A stretch of DNA of 64,000 nt from Polaromonas sp. GTDB taxonomy: Bacteria > Pseudomonadota > Gammaproteobacteria > Burkholderiales > Burkholderiaceae_C. The stretch lies in assembly GCF_029945925.1 (NCBI RefSeq), contig NZ_JAQSDN010000067.1:35562-99561 (forward strand). The letters run 5' to 3'. The notes under the pieces are model-generated. The model searched no databases, was not told the DNA's origin, and was given only the letters and a program-made list of their open reading frames with translations. Positions 1 through 7,196 of this stretch are shown in pieces (position 1 is the first letter of the stretch; every line of letters begins with the position of its first letter). The position numbers and the translations under genes were made by a program.

Positions 1-1122
1 AAGCTGGCTGCCCTTTCCGCAGTCGCTTCCGCGGCCCTCATCGGTTGCGGCAAAAAGGAAGAGCCCGCACCGCCTCCGGCCGCCGCGCCTGTGGCCGCGC
101 CGGCACCGGCCAAAGTGGAGCCTTTGAAGATTGCATTTGCCTACGTCGGCCCGGTCGGCGACGGCGGCTGGACCTTCGCGCACGACAACGGCCGCAAGGA
201 AATCGAAAAGGAATTTGGCGACAAGGTGGTCACCAGCTTCGTCGAAAAAGTCCCCGAGTCGGCCGATGCGGAACGTGTGATCCGCGACATGGCCAGCCAG
301 GGCAACAAGCTGATTTTCGGCACGACCTTCGGCTACATGGAGCCCATGCTCAAGGTGGCCGCCGACTTCAAGGACGTGAAGTTCGAACACGCCACCGGCT
401 ACAAGACGGCTGACAACCTGCGCACCTATGACAGCCGCACCTACGAAGGTGCCTACATGGCCGGCGTGATCGCCGGCAAGATGAGCAAGACCGGCACGCT
501 GGGCGTGGTCGGCTCGGTGCCGATTCCCGAGGTGGTGCGCAACATCAACAGCTTCACGCTGGGTGCGCAGTCGGTCAACCCCAAGGTCAAGACCAAGGTG
601 GTCTGGGTCAACGAGTGGTTCAACCCACCGAAGGAAACCGAAGCCGCCACCGCGCTGATCAACGGCGGCGCCGACGTGTTGTTCCAGAACACCGACTCGT
701 CGGCCGTGCTGCAGACCGCCGAGAAGATGAACAAGCGCGCCTTCGGCTGGGACTCGGACATGACCGCCTACGGTCCCAAGGCCCACCTCGGTTCGGCCGT
801 GATCAACTGGGGTCCTTACTACATCAAGGCCGTCAAGGACGCGCTTGAAGGCAAGTGGGCGACCGGCCAGACCTGGTGGGGCGTGAAGGAAGGCGCGATC
901 GACATGGTGTCGATTGCCGCCGATGTGCCCGATGACACCAAAAAACGCATCGACGAAATCAAGGCCGGCCTCAAGGATGGCAGCTTCTCGATCTGGAAAG
1001 GCCCCATCATGGACAACACCGGCAAGGAACTGGTGGCCAAGGACGCCGTGGCCGACGACAAATTCCTGGGTGGCCTGAAGACCTACGTCAAGGGCGTGGA
1101 AGGCAAAGTCCCGGGCAACTGA
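1..1122 (+). CDS. BMP-family substrate-binding lipoprotein (5' end missing)
   Basis: Periplasmic binding component of a BMP/PnrA-type ABC importer; the family binds purine nucleosides. The frame is open from base 1, so the start codon lies upstream of the window. The visible N terminus is the end of a lipoprotein signal peptide: a hydrophobic Leu/Ala stretch, then the lipobox L-I-G-C with the acylated Cys at 46-48, then a Pro/Ala-rich linker. The mature domain begins near 120. It is closely similar to the protein at 3886-4968 (shared blocks A-D-A-E-R-V-I-R-D, G-Y-M-E-P, W-G-V-K-E-G). Adjacent adenine- and guanine-deaminase-type genes support purine uptake. The permease and ATPase are not in view and may lie upstream. 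Confidence 0.9.
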   Translation, partial: KLAALSAVASAALIGCGKKEEPAPPPAAAPVAAPAPAKVEPLKIAFAYVGPVGDGGWTFAHDNGRKEIEKEFGDKVVTSFVEKVPESADAERVIRDMASQGNKLIFGTTFGYMEPMLKVAADFKDVKFEHATGYKTADNLRTYDSRTYEGAYMAGVIAGKMSKTGTLGVVGSVPIPEVVRNINSFTLGAQSVNPKVKTKVVWVNEWFNPPKETEAATALINGGADVLFQNTDSSAVLQTAEKMNKRAFGWDSDMTAYGPKAHLGSAVINWGPYYIKAVKDALEGKWATGQTWWGVKEGAIDMVSIAADVPDDTKKRIDEIKAGLKDGSFSIWKGPIMDNTGKELVAKDAVADDKFLGGLKTYVKGVEGKVPGN

Positions 1123-1131
1123 TGCCTTGCT

Positions 1132-1164
1132 CCCTCTCCCCCCGGGAGAGGGCAGGGGTGAGGG
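1132..1164. repeat. GC-rich intergenic inverted repeat (REP-like)
   Basis: CCCTCTCCC (1132-1140) and GGGAGAGGG (1144-1152) form a perfect 9-bp inverted repeat, followed by a CAGGGGTGAGGG tail. It lies directly after the stop codon of the binding-protein gene. From memory, this motif recurs between genes of many high-GC proteobacteria. Only this copy is visible here. Confidence 0.55.
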
Positions 1165-1168
1165 TCCC

Positions 1169-1191
1169 AGCTGCCTTGAGGCAGCTTTTTT
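1169..1191 (+). terminator. Rho-independent terminator after the BMP gene
   Basis: AGCTGCC (1169-1175), loop TTGA, GGCAGCT (1180-1186), then a run of T to 1191. The stem is a perfect 7 bp. It lies between the binding-protein gene and the deaminase gene, so the deaminase may need its own promoter or readthrough. Confidence 0.8.
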
Positions 1192-1207
1192 CGTTTTTGG
1201 AGCCGAC

Positions 1208-2248
1208 ATGAATTCCGTCCGACCGGTATCCCCCGACCGCCTGCCCGCGCTGCTGCGCGCCATGCCCAAGGCCGAACTGCACATCCACATCGAAGGCTCG
1301 CTCGAACCCGAGCTGATCTTTGCGCTGGCCCGGCGCAACGGCATGACCTTGCCTTATGCCAGCGTGGAAGAGCTGCGCAGCGCCTACGCCTTCACCAATC
1401 TGCAGAGTTTCCTGGACATCTATTACGCCGGCGCCAGCGTGCTGATCACCGAGCAGGATTTCTACGACATGACGCGGGCTTACCTGGCGCGGGCCGCGCA
1501 GGACAACGTGATCCACGCCGAAATCTTTTTTGACCCGCAGACCCACACGGCGCGCGGGATCAGCATGGAAACCGTCGTCAAGGGCCTGCACCGCGCCTGT
1601 GTCGATGCGCAGGCCGAGCTCGGCATCAGCGCCGCGCTGATTATGTGTTTCCTGCGCCACCTCAGCGAGGAAGAAGCTTTCGAGACGATGGAGCAGGCGC
1701 TGCCTTGGCGCGACCTGATCATCGGCGTGGGGCTGGACTCCGGTGAGGTCGGCAACCCGCCCGAGAAGTTTGCGCGTGTGTTTGCACGCTGCCGCGAACT
1801 CGGGCTGCACCTGGTGGCGCATGCGGGCGAGGAGGGTCCGCCGGAATACATCTGGACGGCACTGGACCTGCTCAAGGTCGAACGCATCGACCATGGCGTG
1901 CAGTCCGCCAAAGACCCGTCGTTGATGCAGCGCCTGGCGAAAGACCGCATCGCCCTGACGGTGTGCCCGCTGTCCAACCTCAAGCTGTGTGTGTTCCCGG
2001 ACCTGGCGCAGCACAACCTGCGCCAGTTGCTGGATGCCGGGCTGGCCGCGACCGTCAACTCCGACGACCCGGCCTATTTCGGTGGTTACATGAACGAGAA
2101 CTTCACGCAGACTTTTGCGGCCACCGGCATGGATGCGCAGCATGCCTGGACGCTGGCGCGCAACAGTTTCGAAGCCAGCTTCGCCGACGCAGCGGCCAAA
2201 CGCGGCCACCTGGAACGGCTGGCCGCGTGTTTCGAGAGTTTTAGCTAG
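1208..2248 (+). CDS. Adenine deaminase (adenosine deaminase superfamily, type 2)
   Basis: Zinc-dependent purine deaminase of 346 aa that removes the 6-amino group, giving hypoxanthine or inosine. Motifs in order: P-K-A-E-L-H-I-H near the N terminus (metal-binding HxH), H-A-G-E, R-I-D-H-G, C-P-L-S-N and near the C terminus N-S-D-D-P-A-Y-F. The last motif, with Ser before Asp-Asp and Ala-Tyr-Phe after Pro, is as I recall it in the adenine-specific branch (Pseudomonas PA0148-like, fungal AAH1), whereas classical adenosine deaminases have T-D-D-P. The ATG at 1208 was chosen because the frame upstream translates through the terminator and repeat. Substrate choice between adenine and adenosine is inference. 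Confidence 0.82.
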   Translation: MNSVRPVSPDRLPALLRAMPKAELHIHIEGSLEPELIFALARRNGMTLPYASVEELRSAYAFTNLQSFLDIYYAGASVLITEQDFYDMTRAYLARAAQDNVIHAEIFFDPQTHTARGISMETVVKGLHRACVDAQAELGISAALIMCFLRHLSEEEAFETMEQALPWRDLIIGVGLDSGEVGNPPEKFARVFARCRELGLHLVAHAGEEGPPEYIWTALDLLKVERIDHGVQSAKDPSLMQRLAKDRIALTVCPLSNLKLCVFPDLAQHNLRQLLDAGLAATVNSDDPAYFGGYMNENFTQTFAATGMDAQHAWTLARNSFEASFADAAAKRGHLERLAACFESFS

Positions 2249-2284
2249 GGTCGGTTAACAGCCCTGGCCCCGGGCGCTTGCAGC

Positions 2285-3097
2285 TCAGGACTTGGCGTCC
2301 CGGTTGACCCAGGGGTCGGGTGCTGCGCCGGGGGCGGCCGGGGCTTCCGGCAGACCCACCACGGTCCTGACCGCCCGCATCAGCGCGTCGGCCTCGAAAG
2401 GTTTGGTGACATAACCGTCGGCGCCACCGGCCAGGCCCTTGATCACGGATTCACGTGTGGCCTTGCCGGTCAGCATGATGACAGGTACGTTTTTCAGCGC
2501 CGGATGCTGGCGCAGCCGAAGCAGGATGTCAAAACCATCGGCGTCGGGCAGCATCACGTCGAGAAGAATCAGGTCGGGAATCGGCGGCTTGCGGAATTCG
2601 GCCACCACTTCCGCGCGGTTGCCCGCCAGCCGGACCTGGAAGCCTTCGAAGGAGAGATAGGTCTGGATGAACTTGGCGAGCATGGGCTCGTCGTCCACCA
2701 CGATGGCCGACAGCATCTCGCCGGGCGCCAGCTTGCGGGCCGGTCCGCGGCCGCGCGCGATGCTGACGTAGTAGCCGGCCTTCTTGAGGGACGCAGCGCC
2801 CGAGTCGGCCTCGGCCTCGGCATTGGACAGGGCGAGCTGGTTGAGCTGGATGTTGAACTGTTCGGTAAAGGGATCGTTCTCCGCCTGCGCCAGCAGTCCG
2901 CGAATCAGCAGGCTCTGCAGGGTCGCTGCCAGTGTTTCGGCGGGGATGGCAGGCATGCCCGCACTGATTTGCGCGAAGCTCAGGATGCCGTCGATGCGGA
3001 TCAGCAGCTCAATCTCGGCGGGCGGCAGCGTGGTTGCGCCGCTTCGCAGTTCCTGCTGGCCCTTGGGCGTGAGTTGGTAAACGTCGTTGTCCCGCAT
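2285..3097 (-). CDS. Response regulator with N-terminal module and C-terminal receiver
   Basis: 270 aa. The receiver domain covers about residues 130-250: V-V-D-D-E acidic pocket, phosphoacceptor Asp180 in L-L-D-V-M-L-P, Thr in M-L-T-G-K and Lys in T-K-P-F. The first ~125 residues are not a known output domain to me; they begin with Y-Q-L-T-P-K-G-Q-Q-E-L and look like a small helical, winged-helix-like module. The domain order (receiver last) is unusual. No partner kinase is adjacent. The ATG at 3097 has AGGA upstream; longer versions would run into the divergent promoter region. Convergent with the deaminase gene. Confidence 0.8.
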   Translation of the reverse strand: MRDNDVYQLTPKGQQELRSGATTLPPAEIELLIRIDGILSFAQISAGMPAIPAETLAATLQSLLIRGLLAQAENDPFTEQFNIQLNQLALSNAEAEADSGAASLKKAGYYVSIARGRGPARKLAPGEMLSAIVVDDEPMLAKFIQTYLSFEGFQVRLAGNRAEVVAEFRKPPIPDLILLDVMLPDADGFDILLRLRQHPALKNVPVIMLTGKATRESVIKGLAGGADGYVTKPFEADALMRAVRTVVGLPEAPAAPGAAPDPWVNRDAKS

Positions 3098-3267
3098 AGT
3101 CGCTGGTTTTCCTGGTGGGGGGGCTTCTGCGGCCCGGAGAAAAGGCCATGTTTTCAGGACGATTATCGCCGCTTCGGGGCGGGGCGGGCTTCTTCGGTGT
3201 GCTACCGTGTGCACGGGATAGTTCGCCGCGGTGCGGCAGGATTCATCCCATCGACTGAACCGCACCC

Positions 3268-3654
3268 ATGAAACGCCTGATCACCGTCCTTGCCCTGATG
3301 TGCCTGAGCGCCGGTGTTGCCGCGCAATGGACGCCAGTCATGGTCGATCCGGCGGTCGTCACTTACATCGACCGCACCACCCTGCGCGGCAAGGGCGGCA
3401 TGGTCAGGATGTGGTGGCTGATGGACTACCAACTGGTGCAGATCACCGACGAAAAGGGTTATTACTCGCGCCTGCACCACAGCGAATTTGACTGCACGGG
3501 CCAGCGCATGCGCCTGCTCTCGGTGGCGCTGCTATCCGAGCCCATGGGTCACGGCCAGCCCGTCTTCGAGGACCCGTTGCCGCGCAAATGGGAAGCCGTG
3601 CGGGACGGATCCTTCCAGGATGCGTTGCGGGACATTGCCTGTATAGCCTATTAG
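3268..3654 (+). CDS. Small exported protein, surface-adhesin protein E-like
   Basis: 128 aa with a clear signal peptide (M-K-R-L then a hydrophobic core, cleavage after A-A-Q or nearby). The mature part resembles the short periplasmic family annotated as surface-adhesin protein E-like: Y-I-D-R-T-T near the start, a W-W-L-M-D-Y strand, a D-C block, W-E-A-V and a C-terminal Cys that could pair with the earlier one. The function of this family in Comamonadaceae is not established. Divergent from the response regulator; no operon partner. Confidence 0.65.
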   Translation: MKRLITVLALMCLSAGVAAQWTPVMVDPAVVTYIDRTTLRGKGGMVRMWWLMDYQLVQITDEKGYYSRLHHSEFDCTGQRMRLLSVALLSEPMGHGQPVFEDPLPRKWEAVRDGSFQDALRDIACIAY

Positions 3655-3662
3655 CCCCCACG

Positions 3663-3743
3663 GTCGTTCACTGCGTGTAGCTCCCTGCCCCCCGAGGGGG
3701 CCGCTGCGCCTGCGGCCCGGCGAAGCCGGTTCCGCGGCCCCTG
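3663..3743. repeat. Comamonadaceae-type GC-rich intergenic repeat
   Basis: Sits in the 231-bp gap 3655-3885. It contains CCCCCCGAGGGGG and a second dyad built on GGCCGC/GCGGCC, ending in TTCCGCGGCCCC. From memory, very similar 'CTGCGTGTAGCTCCCTGCCCCC' blocks are repeated between genes in Acidovorax/Polaromonas/Variovorax; only one full copy is visible here. The remaining part of the gap (3744-3885) is where the promoter of the next gene should be, with an AGAGGA ribosome site just before 3886. Confidence 0.5.
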
Positions 3744-3885
3744 CTTGAATTAAGACCAACACCTCTGTGGTTGCTTCGGCCGTCAGCGGGACTGGACGGC
3801 CTGAGCCGCTAAAATAGCGTTTCACCCGCGTGCTGCCCCGGCGCGCTGGTGTTTTTTGTTTTCCGGGGCCATGTAGAGGACCACC

Positions 3886-4968
3886 ATGTACAAAAACCTC
3901 GCTGCCGCGCTCGCGGCCGCCTGTTTTATTTCACCCGTTTTTTCCCAATCCGCCGCGCCCGCCAAGGAGTCTTTGAAGATCGGCTTCGTTTATGTGGCGC
4001 CGCTGACCGATGCCGGCTGGGTGCGTCAGCATGACGACGCCCGCAAGGCCGTTGAGGCGGCGCTCGGCGACCGGGTCAAAACCACCTATGTTGAAAACGT
4101 GCCTGAAGGCGCCGATGCCGAGCGTGTGATCCGCGATCTGGCCAGCCAGGGCCATCGGCTGATTTTCACGCCCAGCTTTGGCTACATGGAACCGACACTG
4201 AAGGTGGCGAAGGACTTTCCGGATGTGAAATTCGAGTCCGTCACCGGCTACAAGACCGCAGCGAACGTGGCGGTGGCCAACGCACGTTATTACGAAGGCC
4301 GCTACCTCGCCGGCATCGCTGCCGGCCGTCTCGCGTCCAGCGCCGGTTATGTCGCAGGTTTTGCCATTCCCGAAGTGATCCAGGGTGTCAATGCCTTCAC
4401 GCTGGGCATGCGTTCGGTCAATCCGCAGGCGAGTGTCAAGGTGGTCTGGCTGGGCGCCTGGTTTGACCCGCCGCGCGAACGCGAAGCGGCGATGACACTC
4501 TTCAACCAGGGCGTGGAAGTCATGGCCTTTCACACCGGCTCCACCGCGGTGATGGCTGCTGCGCAGGAGCGCGGCAAACTCGCCATTGCCTACCATTCGG
4601 ACATGCGCAAGGTTGCGCCCGACGCCCAGGTGCTGGCGGTGACGCACCAGTGGGGCGACTACTACACCCGGCGCGCGCAGGCGGTACTCGACGGAAGCTG
4701 GAAAAGCGGTGCGGTGTGGGGTGGCGTGAAGGAGGGCATGATTCGCGTTGACAGCTTTGGCCCGAAAGTGCCGAAAAAGGTGGTTGACGAGGTGTTGGCG
4801 CGGCAGAAGGACATTGCTATCGGCAAGCTGCATCCCTTCCGGGCGCGCACGGCCCTGCTGGACAACGAGGGCCGCGAGGTGCTGGCTGCCGGCAAGACGC
4901 TGAGCGACGAGCAGATCCTGGGCATGAACTTCCTGGTGCAGGGCGTGCAGGGCAAGCTGGCCAAATAA
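3886..4968 (+). CDS. BMP-family substrate-binding protein, second copy
   Basis: 360 aa paralogue of the protein at the left edge of the window. It has an ordinary Sec signal peptide (Ala-rich core ending S-Q-S-A-A) but no lipobox Cys, so it is likely free in the periplasm rather than lipid-anchored. Conserved blocks match the first copy: K-I-G-F-V-Y-V-A-P, G-A-D-A-E-R-V-I-R-D, G-Y-M-E-P, and W-G-G-V-K-E-G near the C terminus. RBS AGAGGA precedes the ATG. It lies 54 bp before guanine deaminase, suggesting one unit for purine uptake and deamination. The ligand is inferred. Confidence 0.88.
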   Translation: MYKNLAAALAAACFISPVFSQSAAPAKESLKIGFVYVAPLTDAGWVRQHDDARKAVEAALGDRVKTTYVENVPEGADAERVIRDLASQGHRLIFTPSFGYMEPTLKVAKDFPDVKFESVTGYKTAANVAVANARYYEGRYLAGIAAGRLASSAGYVAGFAIPEVIQGVNAFTLGMRSVNPQASVKVVWLGAWFDPPREREAAMTLFNQGVEVMAFHTGSTAVMAAAQERGKLAIAYHSDMRKVAPDAQVLAVTHQWGDYYTRRAQAVLDGSWKSGAVWGGVKEGMIRVDSFGPKVPKKVVDEVLARQKDIAIGKLHPFRARTALLDNEGREVLAAGKTLSDEQILGMNFLVQGVQGKLAK

Positions 4969-5022
4969 ACCTTATGCGGGCCGGCGTATTGCGCTGCAGC
5001 CTGCCTGCGGTACCCTTGTGAC

Positions 5023-6327
5023 ATGAAAGCCTGGCGCGCCTCCCTTCTTTATTTTCCCGGGCCGGCCCAGGCTGTGCTCGAGGCCGACGGCTTGCTGGTG
5101 GTCGGCCCGGACAGCGCTGGCCGCCAGGTGGTGCAGGCCGCGGGCAGCTACGGCGCGCTGGCGCCGCGCTTTCCCGGTATTGACGTCACCCACCTGCCGG
5201 GCCGCATCATCGCGCCGGGTTTTGTCGACATGCACATCCACTACCCGCAGCTCGACGTGATCGGTTCACCCGCCGAAGGCCTGCTGCCGTGGCTTGAAAA
5301 TTACACCTTTCCGCATGAAAGCCGGTTTTCGGATGCCGCGCACAACAGCGAGGCGGCGGCGTTTTTTGTGGATGAACTGCTGCGCCACGGCGTGACGACG
5401 GCGCTGGCCTTTGCCACCTCGCATCCGGAGTCCGTCGATGCCCTGCTCGGAGAGGCCCAGCGCCGCAGCCTGCGCATGATTGCCGGCAAGGTGCTGCAGG
5501 ACCAGCATTCGCCGGACGGTGTGCGTGATGCCACCGAACAAAGCCTGATCGACACCGAGGCGCTGATCACGCGCTGGCACGGCGTGGACCGGCTCGGTTA
5601 CGCGATCACGCCGCGTTTTGTACCCAGTTGCAGCGAGGCGCAGCTGCGCGGCGCCGGCGAGCTGGCCGCGCGTTACGCCGACGTCTGGATCCAGTCACAT
5701 GTGGCCGAGAACAAGGACGAAATCGCCTGGGTGCGCGAGCTCTACCCGCGGGCGCGCAGCTACCTCAGCGTGTATGAACAGTTCGGCCTGCTGCGTCCGC
5801 GCGCCGTGTACGCCCACTGCATCCACATCGACGACGAGGACCGCGCGTTGATGCGCGCCACCGGCACGGCGGCGGCCGTCAGCCCGACCAGCAACCTGTT
5901 CCTGGGCAGCGGGTTTTTTGACTACGCCGCTGCCGATCGCGCGGATTTTCTGTATGGCCTGGCCAGCGATGTCGGCGGCGGCACCAGCTTCAGCCCTTTT
6001 CACACCATGCTGGCGGCGTATTACGTGGGCCGGGAAGGGCAGACCAAGCCCGGCGTGTCGCTCAAGCCGCAGCAGTTGTGGTGGCAACACACAGGCGGTG
6101 CGGCGCGCGCTCTCGGGCTGGAGGGTGTGGTGGGCAACCTGCTGCCCGGCTGCGAGGCCGACTTTCTCGTGCTCAACCCGCAGGCCACGCCGCTGCTGGC
6201 GCGCAAGACGGCGCAGGCGGGCAGCCTGGACGAGCTGCTGTTTGCGCTGATCGTGCTGGGGGACGACCGCGTGGTCGAGCAAACCGTGATTTCTCAGGCG
6301 CAAGCTGTTCAAGCCGATTTTCTGTAA
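5023..6327 (+). CDS. guaD: Guanine deaminase
   Basis: 434 aa amidohydrolase-superfamily enzyme converting guanine to xanthine and ammonia. It shows the P-G-F-V-D-M-H-I-H-Y-P-Q metal-binding block typical of GuaD, the Q-S-H-V-A-E-N and Y-A-H-C-I-H blocks for further zinc ligands, T-S-N-L-F-L-G-S-G, and S-D-V-G-G-G-T carrying the catalytic Asp. Length fits the 430-450 aa usual for the family. The gene follows a BMP-type binding protein on the same strand. Together with the deaminase at 1208 it would convert adenine and guanine to hypoxanthine and xanthine; no xanthine dehydrogenase is in view. Confidence 0.93.
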   Translation: MKAWRASLLYFPGPAQAVLEADGLLVVGPDSAGRQVVQAAGSYGALAPRFPGIDVTHLPGRIIAPGFVDMHIHYPQLDVIGSPAEGLLPWLENYTFPHESRFSDAAHNSEAAAFFVDELLRHGVTTALAFATSHPESVDALLGEAQRRSLRMIAGKVLQDQHSPDGVRDATEQSLIDTEALITRWHGVDRLGYAITPRFVPSCSEAQLRGAGELAARYADVWIQSHVAENKDEIAWVRELYPRARSYLSVYEQFGLLRPRAVYAHCIHIDDEDRALMRATGTAAAVSPTSNLFLGSGFFDYAAADRADFLYGLASDVGGGTSFSPFHTMLAAYYVGREGQTKPGVSLKPQQLWWQHTGGAARALGLEGVVGNLLPGCEADFLVLNPQATPLLARKTAQAGSLDELLFALIVLGDDRVVEQTVISQAQAVQADFL

Positions 6328-6330
6328 GCA

Positions 6331-6392
6331 AAATTGGCCTCCAGCCATTGACGGGATTGCGTGAAAAGCTATCAAAAAGATAGCATTTTCAG
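6331..6392 (+). repeat. Dispersed 'CTCCAGCC...GCTATC' repeat, copy A
   Basis: Begins TTGGCCTCCAGCC, then about 20 bp later TTGCGTGAAAAGCTATC, and ends in the dyad GCTATC-AAAAA-GATAGC. Three other recognisable copies lie at 9914-9975 (minus), 35212-35273 and 37471-37533. All four are intergenic. The order of the blocks and the spacing between them are conserved, although the sequence between them drifts. Confidence 0.7.
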
Positions 6393-7091
6393 GTCTGGAT
6401 CGACACGCTGCTCGGGTTCGGAATCCCGTCTATGGGCGCTTCGTCGGTGCCAATCGTTCGTTGTGCGGTTACCCGCAGGAGCGCTTTGCGTTTGCAGAAC
6501 ATCCGACGGCTTTGGCCGAAGGCGGACATTTGTCGTCAGCGCGTGGGCAACCCATGTTGGCCACGCGGTGGTGGCCATGGTTGGCGAGCAGGCGTGGGAT
6601 GGCTGGGATGCCTGCCATCCATGGCTCCCGGATCGAGCCTGCCCCGGACTTGATCCCGGGTCCCCGATGACGACCGTAGTGCTCGGGATGGCCTTGACTT
6701 TGACTTGTCATTGCGGGCTCGACCCGCAATCCATGGCACCGGATCAAACCTGGGGCAACCCGCCGGCTGCCCTGCGGACGTTCCTGGGGCGCTCTGGAGC
6801 GGGGGGCAGCCTGCACTTTGAGTCCTGCTACGACCGCCCTTGCCATGGTGCATCACCCAGGGCGAGCACAAAATGGCGTGCGCGCTGCTGCCGGCCAAAA
6901 CCACCAGTGCCCACTGGCTCGCGCATCGGGCTTTCACCGATGCGGTAGAGCGCTTTCTGGAACGCGAAGACGCGGGCGTGGCCAGCTACATTTTTTTGAG
7001 CCATAGCTGGGGCATGGCCCTGCAAATCGGGCAAAAACTGTCCTCGCTGGGGCCGATTTTCGCCTTTTGACGCCCCAGGTCCGACAGGTTC
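6393..7091. other. Non-coding, repeat-degenerate stretch between guaD and the chemoreceptor
   Basis: No convincing gene. Near 6615-6665 and 6710-6745 it carries inverted blocks such as CATTGCGGGCTCGACCCGCA and GGACTTGATCCCGGGTCC; their translation yields the 'GLDPGS'/'CGLDPQS' peptides that mark spurious reading frames in many proteobacteria. A frame on the plus strand at about 6873-7070 looks somewhat protein-like but matches nothing I recognise; it could be a gene remnant. Confidence 0.5.
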
Positions 7092-7196
7092 CTAGAATTC
7101 AGCCGTCGCAGACGTCTTGATCCCGGCGACCCAGACAGGTTTGCTGTCTTTTTTCATGTCATTCGTCAGTTCCACGACCGCAGCGCCCACTTTGCT
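7092..7196 (-). other. 34-codon in-frame extension beyond the chemoreceptor stop
   Basis: Directly after the amber stop of the chemoreceptor (7197-7199) the same frame stays open for 34 codons and closes at a second TAG (7092-7094). The extension reads like protein, beginning S-K-V-G-A-A-V-V-E-L and ending T-A-E-F, with codon choice matching the neighbours. It may be the original C terminus cut off by a point mutation, or the tail of a lost gene. I do not recognise it. Confidence 0.4.

Noticed and set aside
6361..6948. 195-codon open frame on the plus strand after guaD
   Set aside because: It runs through repeat copy A and through inverted repeats that yield the well-known spurious 'GLDPGS/CGLDPQS' peptides; no protein-like composition.
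7133..7154. Plus-strand hairpin AGACAG-GTTTG-CTGTCT followed by T6, looking like a Rho-independent terminator
   Set aside because: No plus-strand gene ends nearby and the stem is only 6 bp; the sequence is better explained as part of the coding-like extension on the minus strand.
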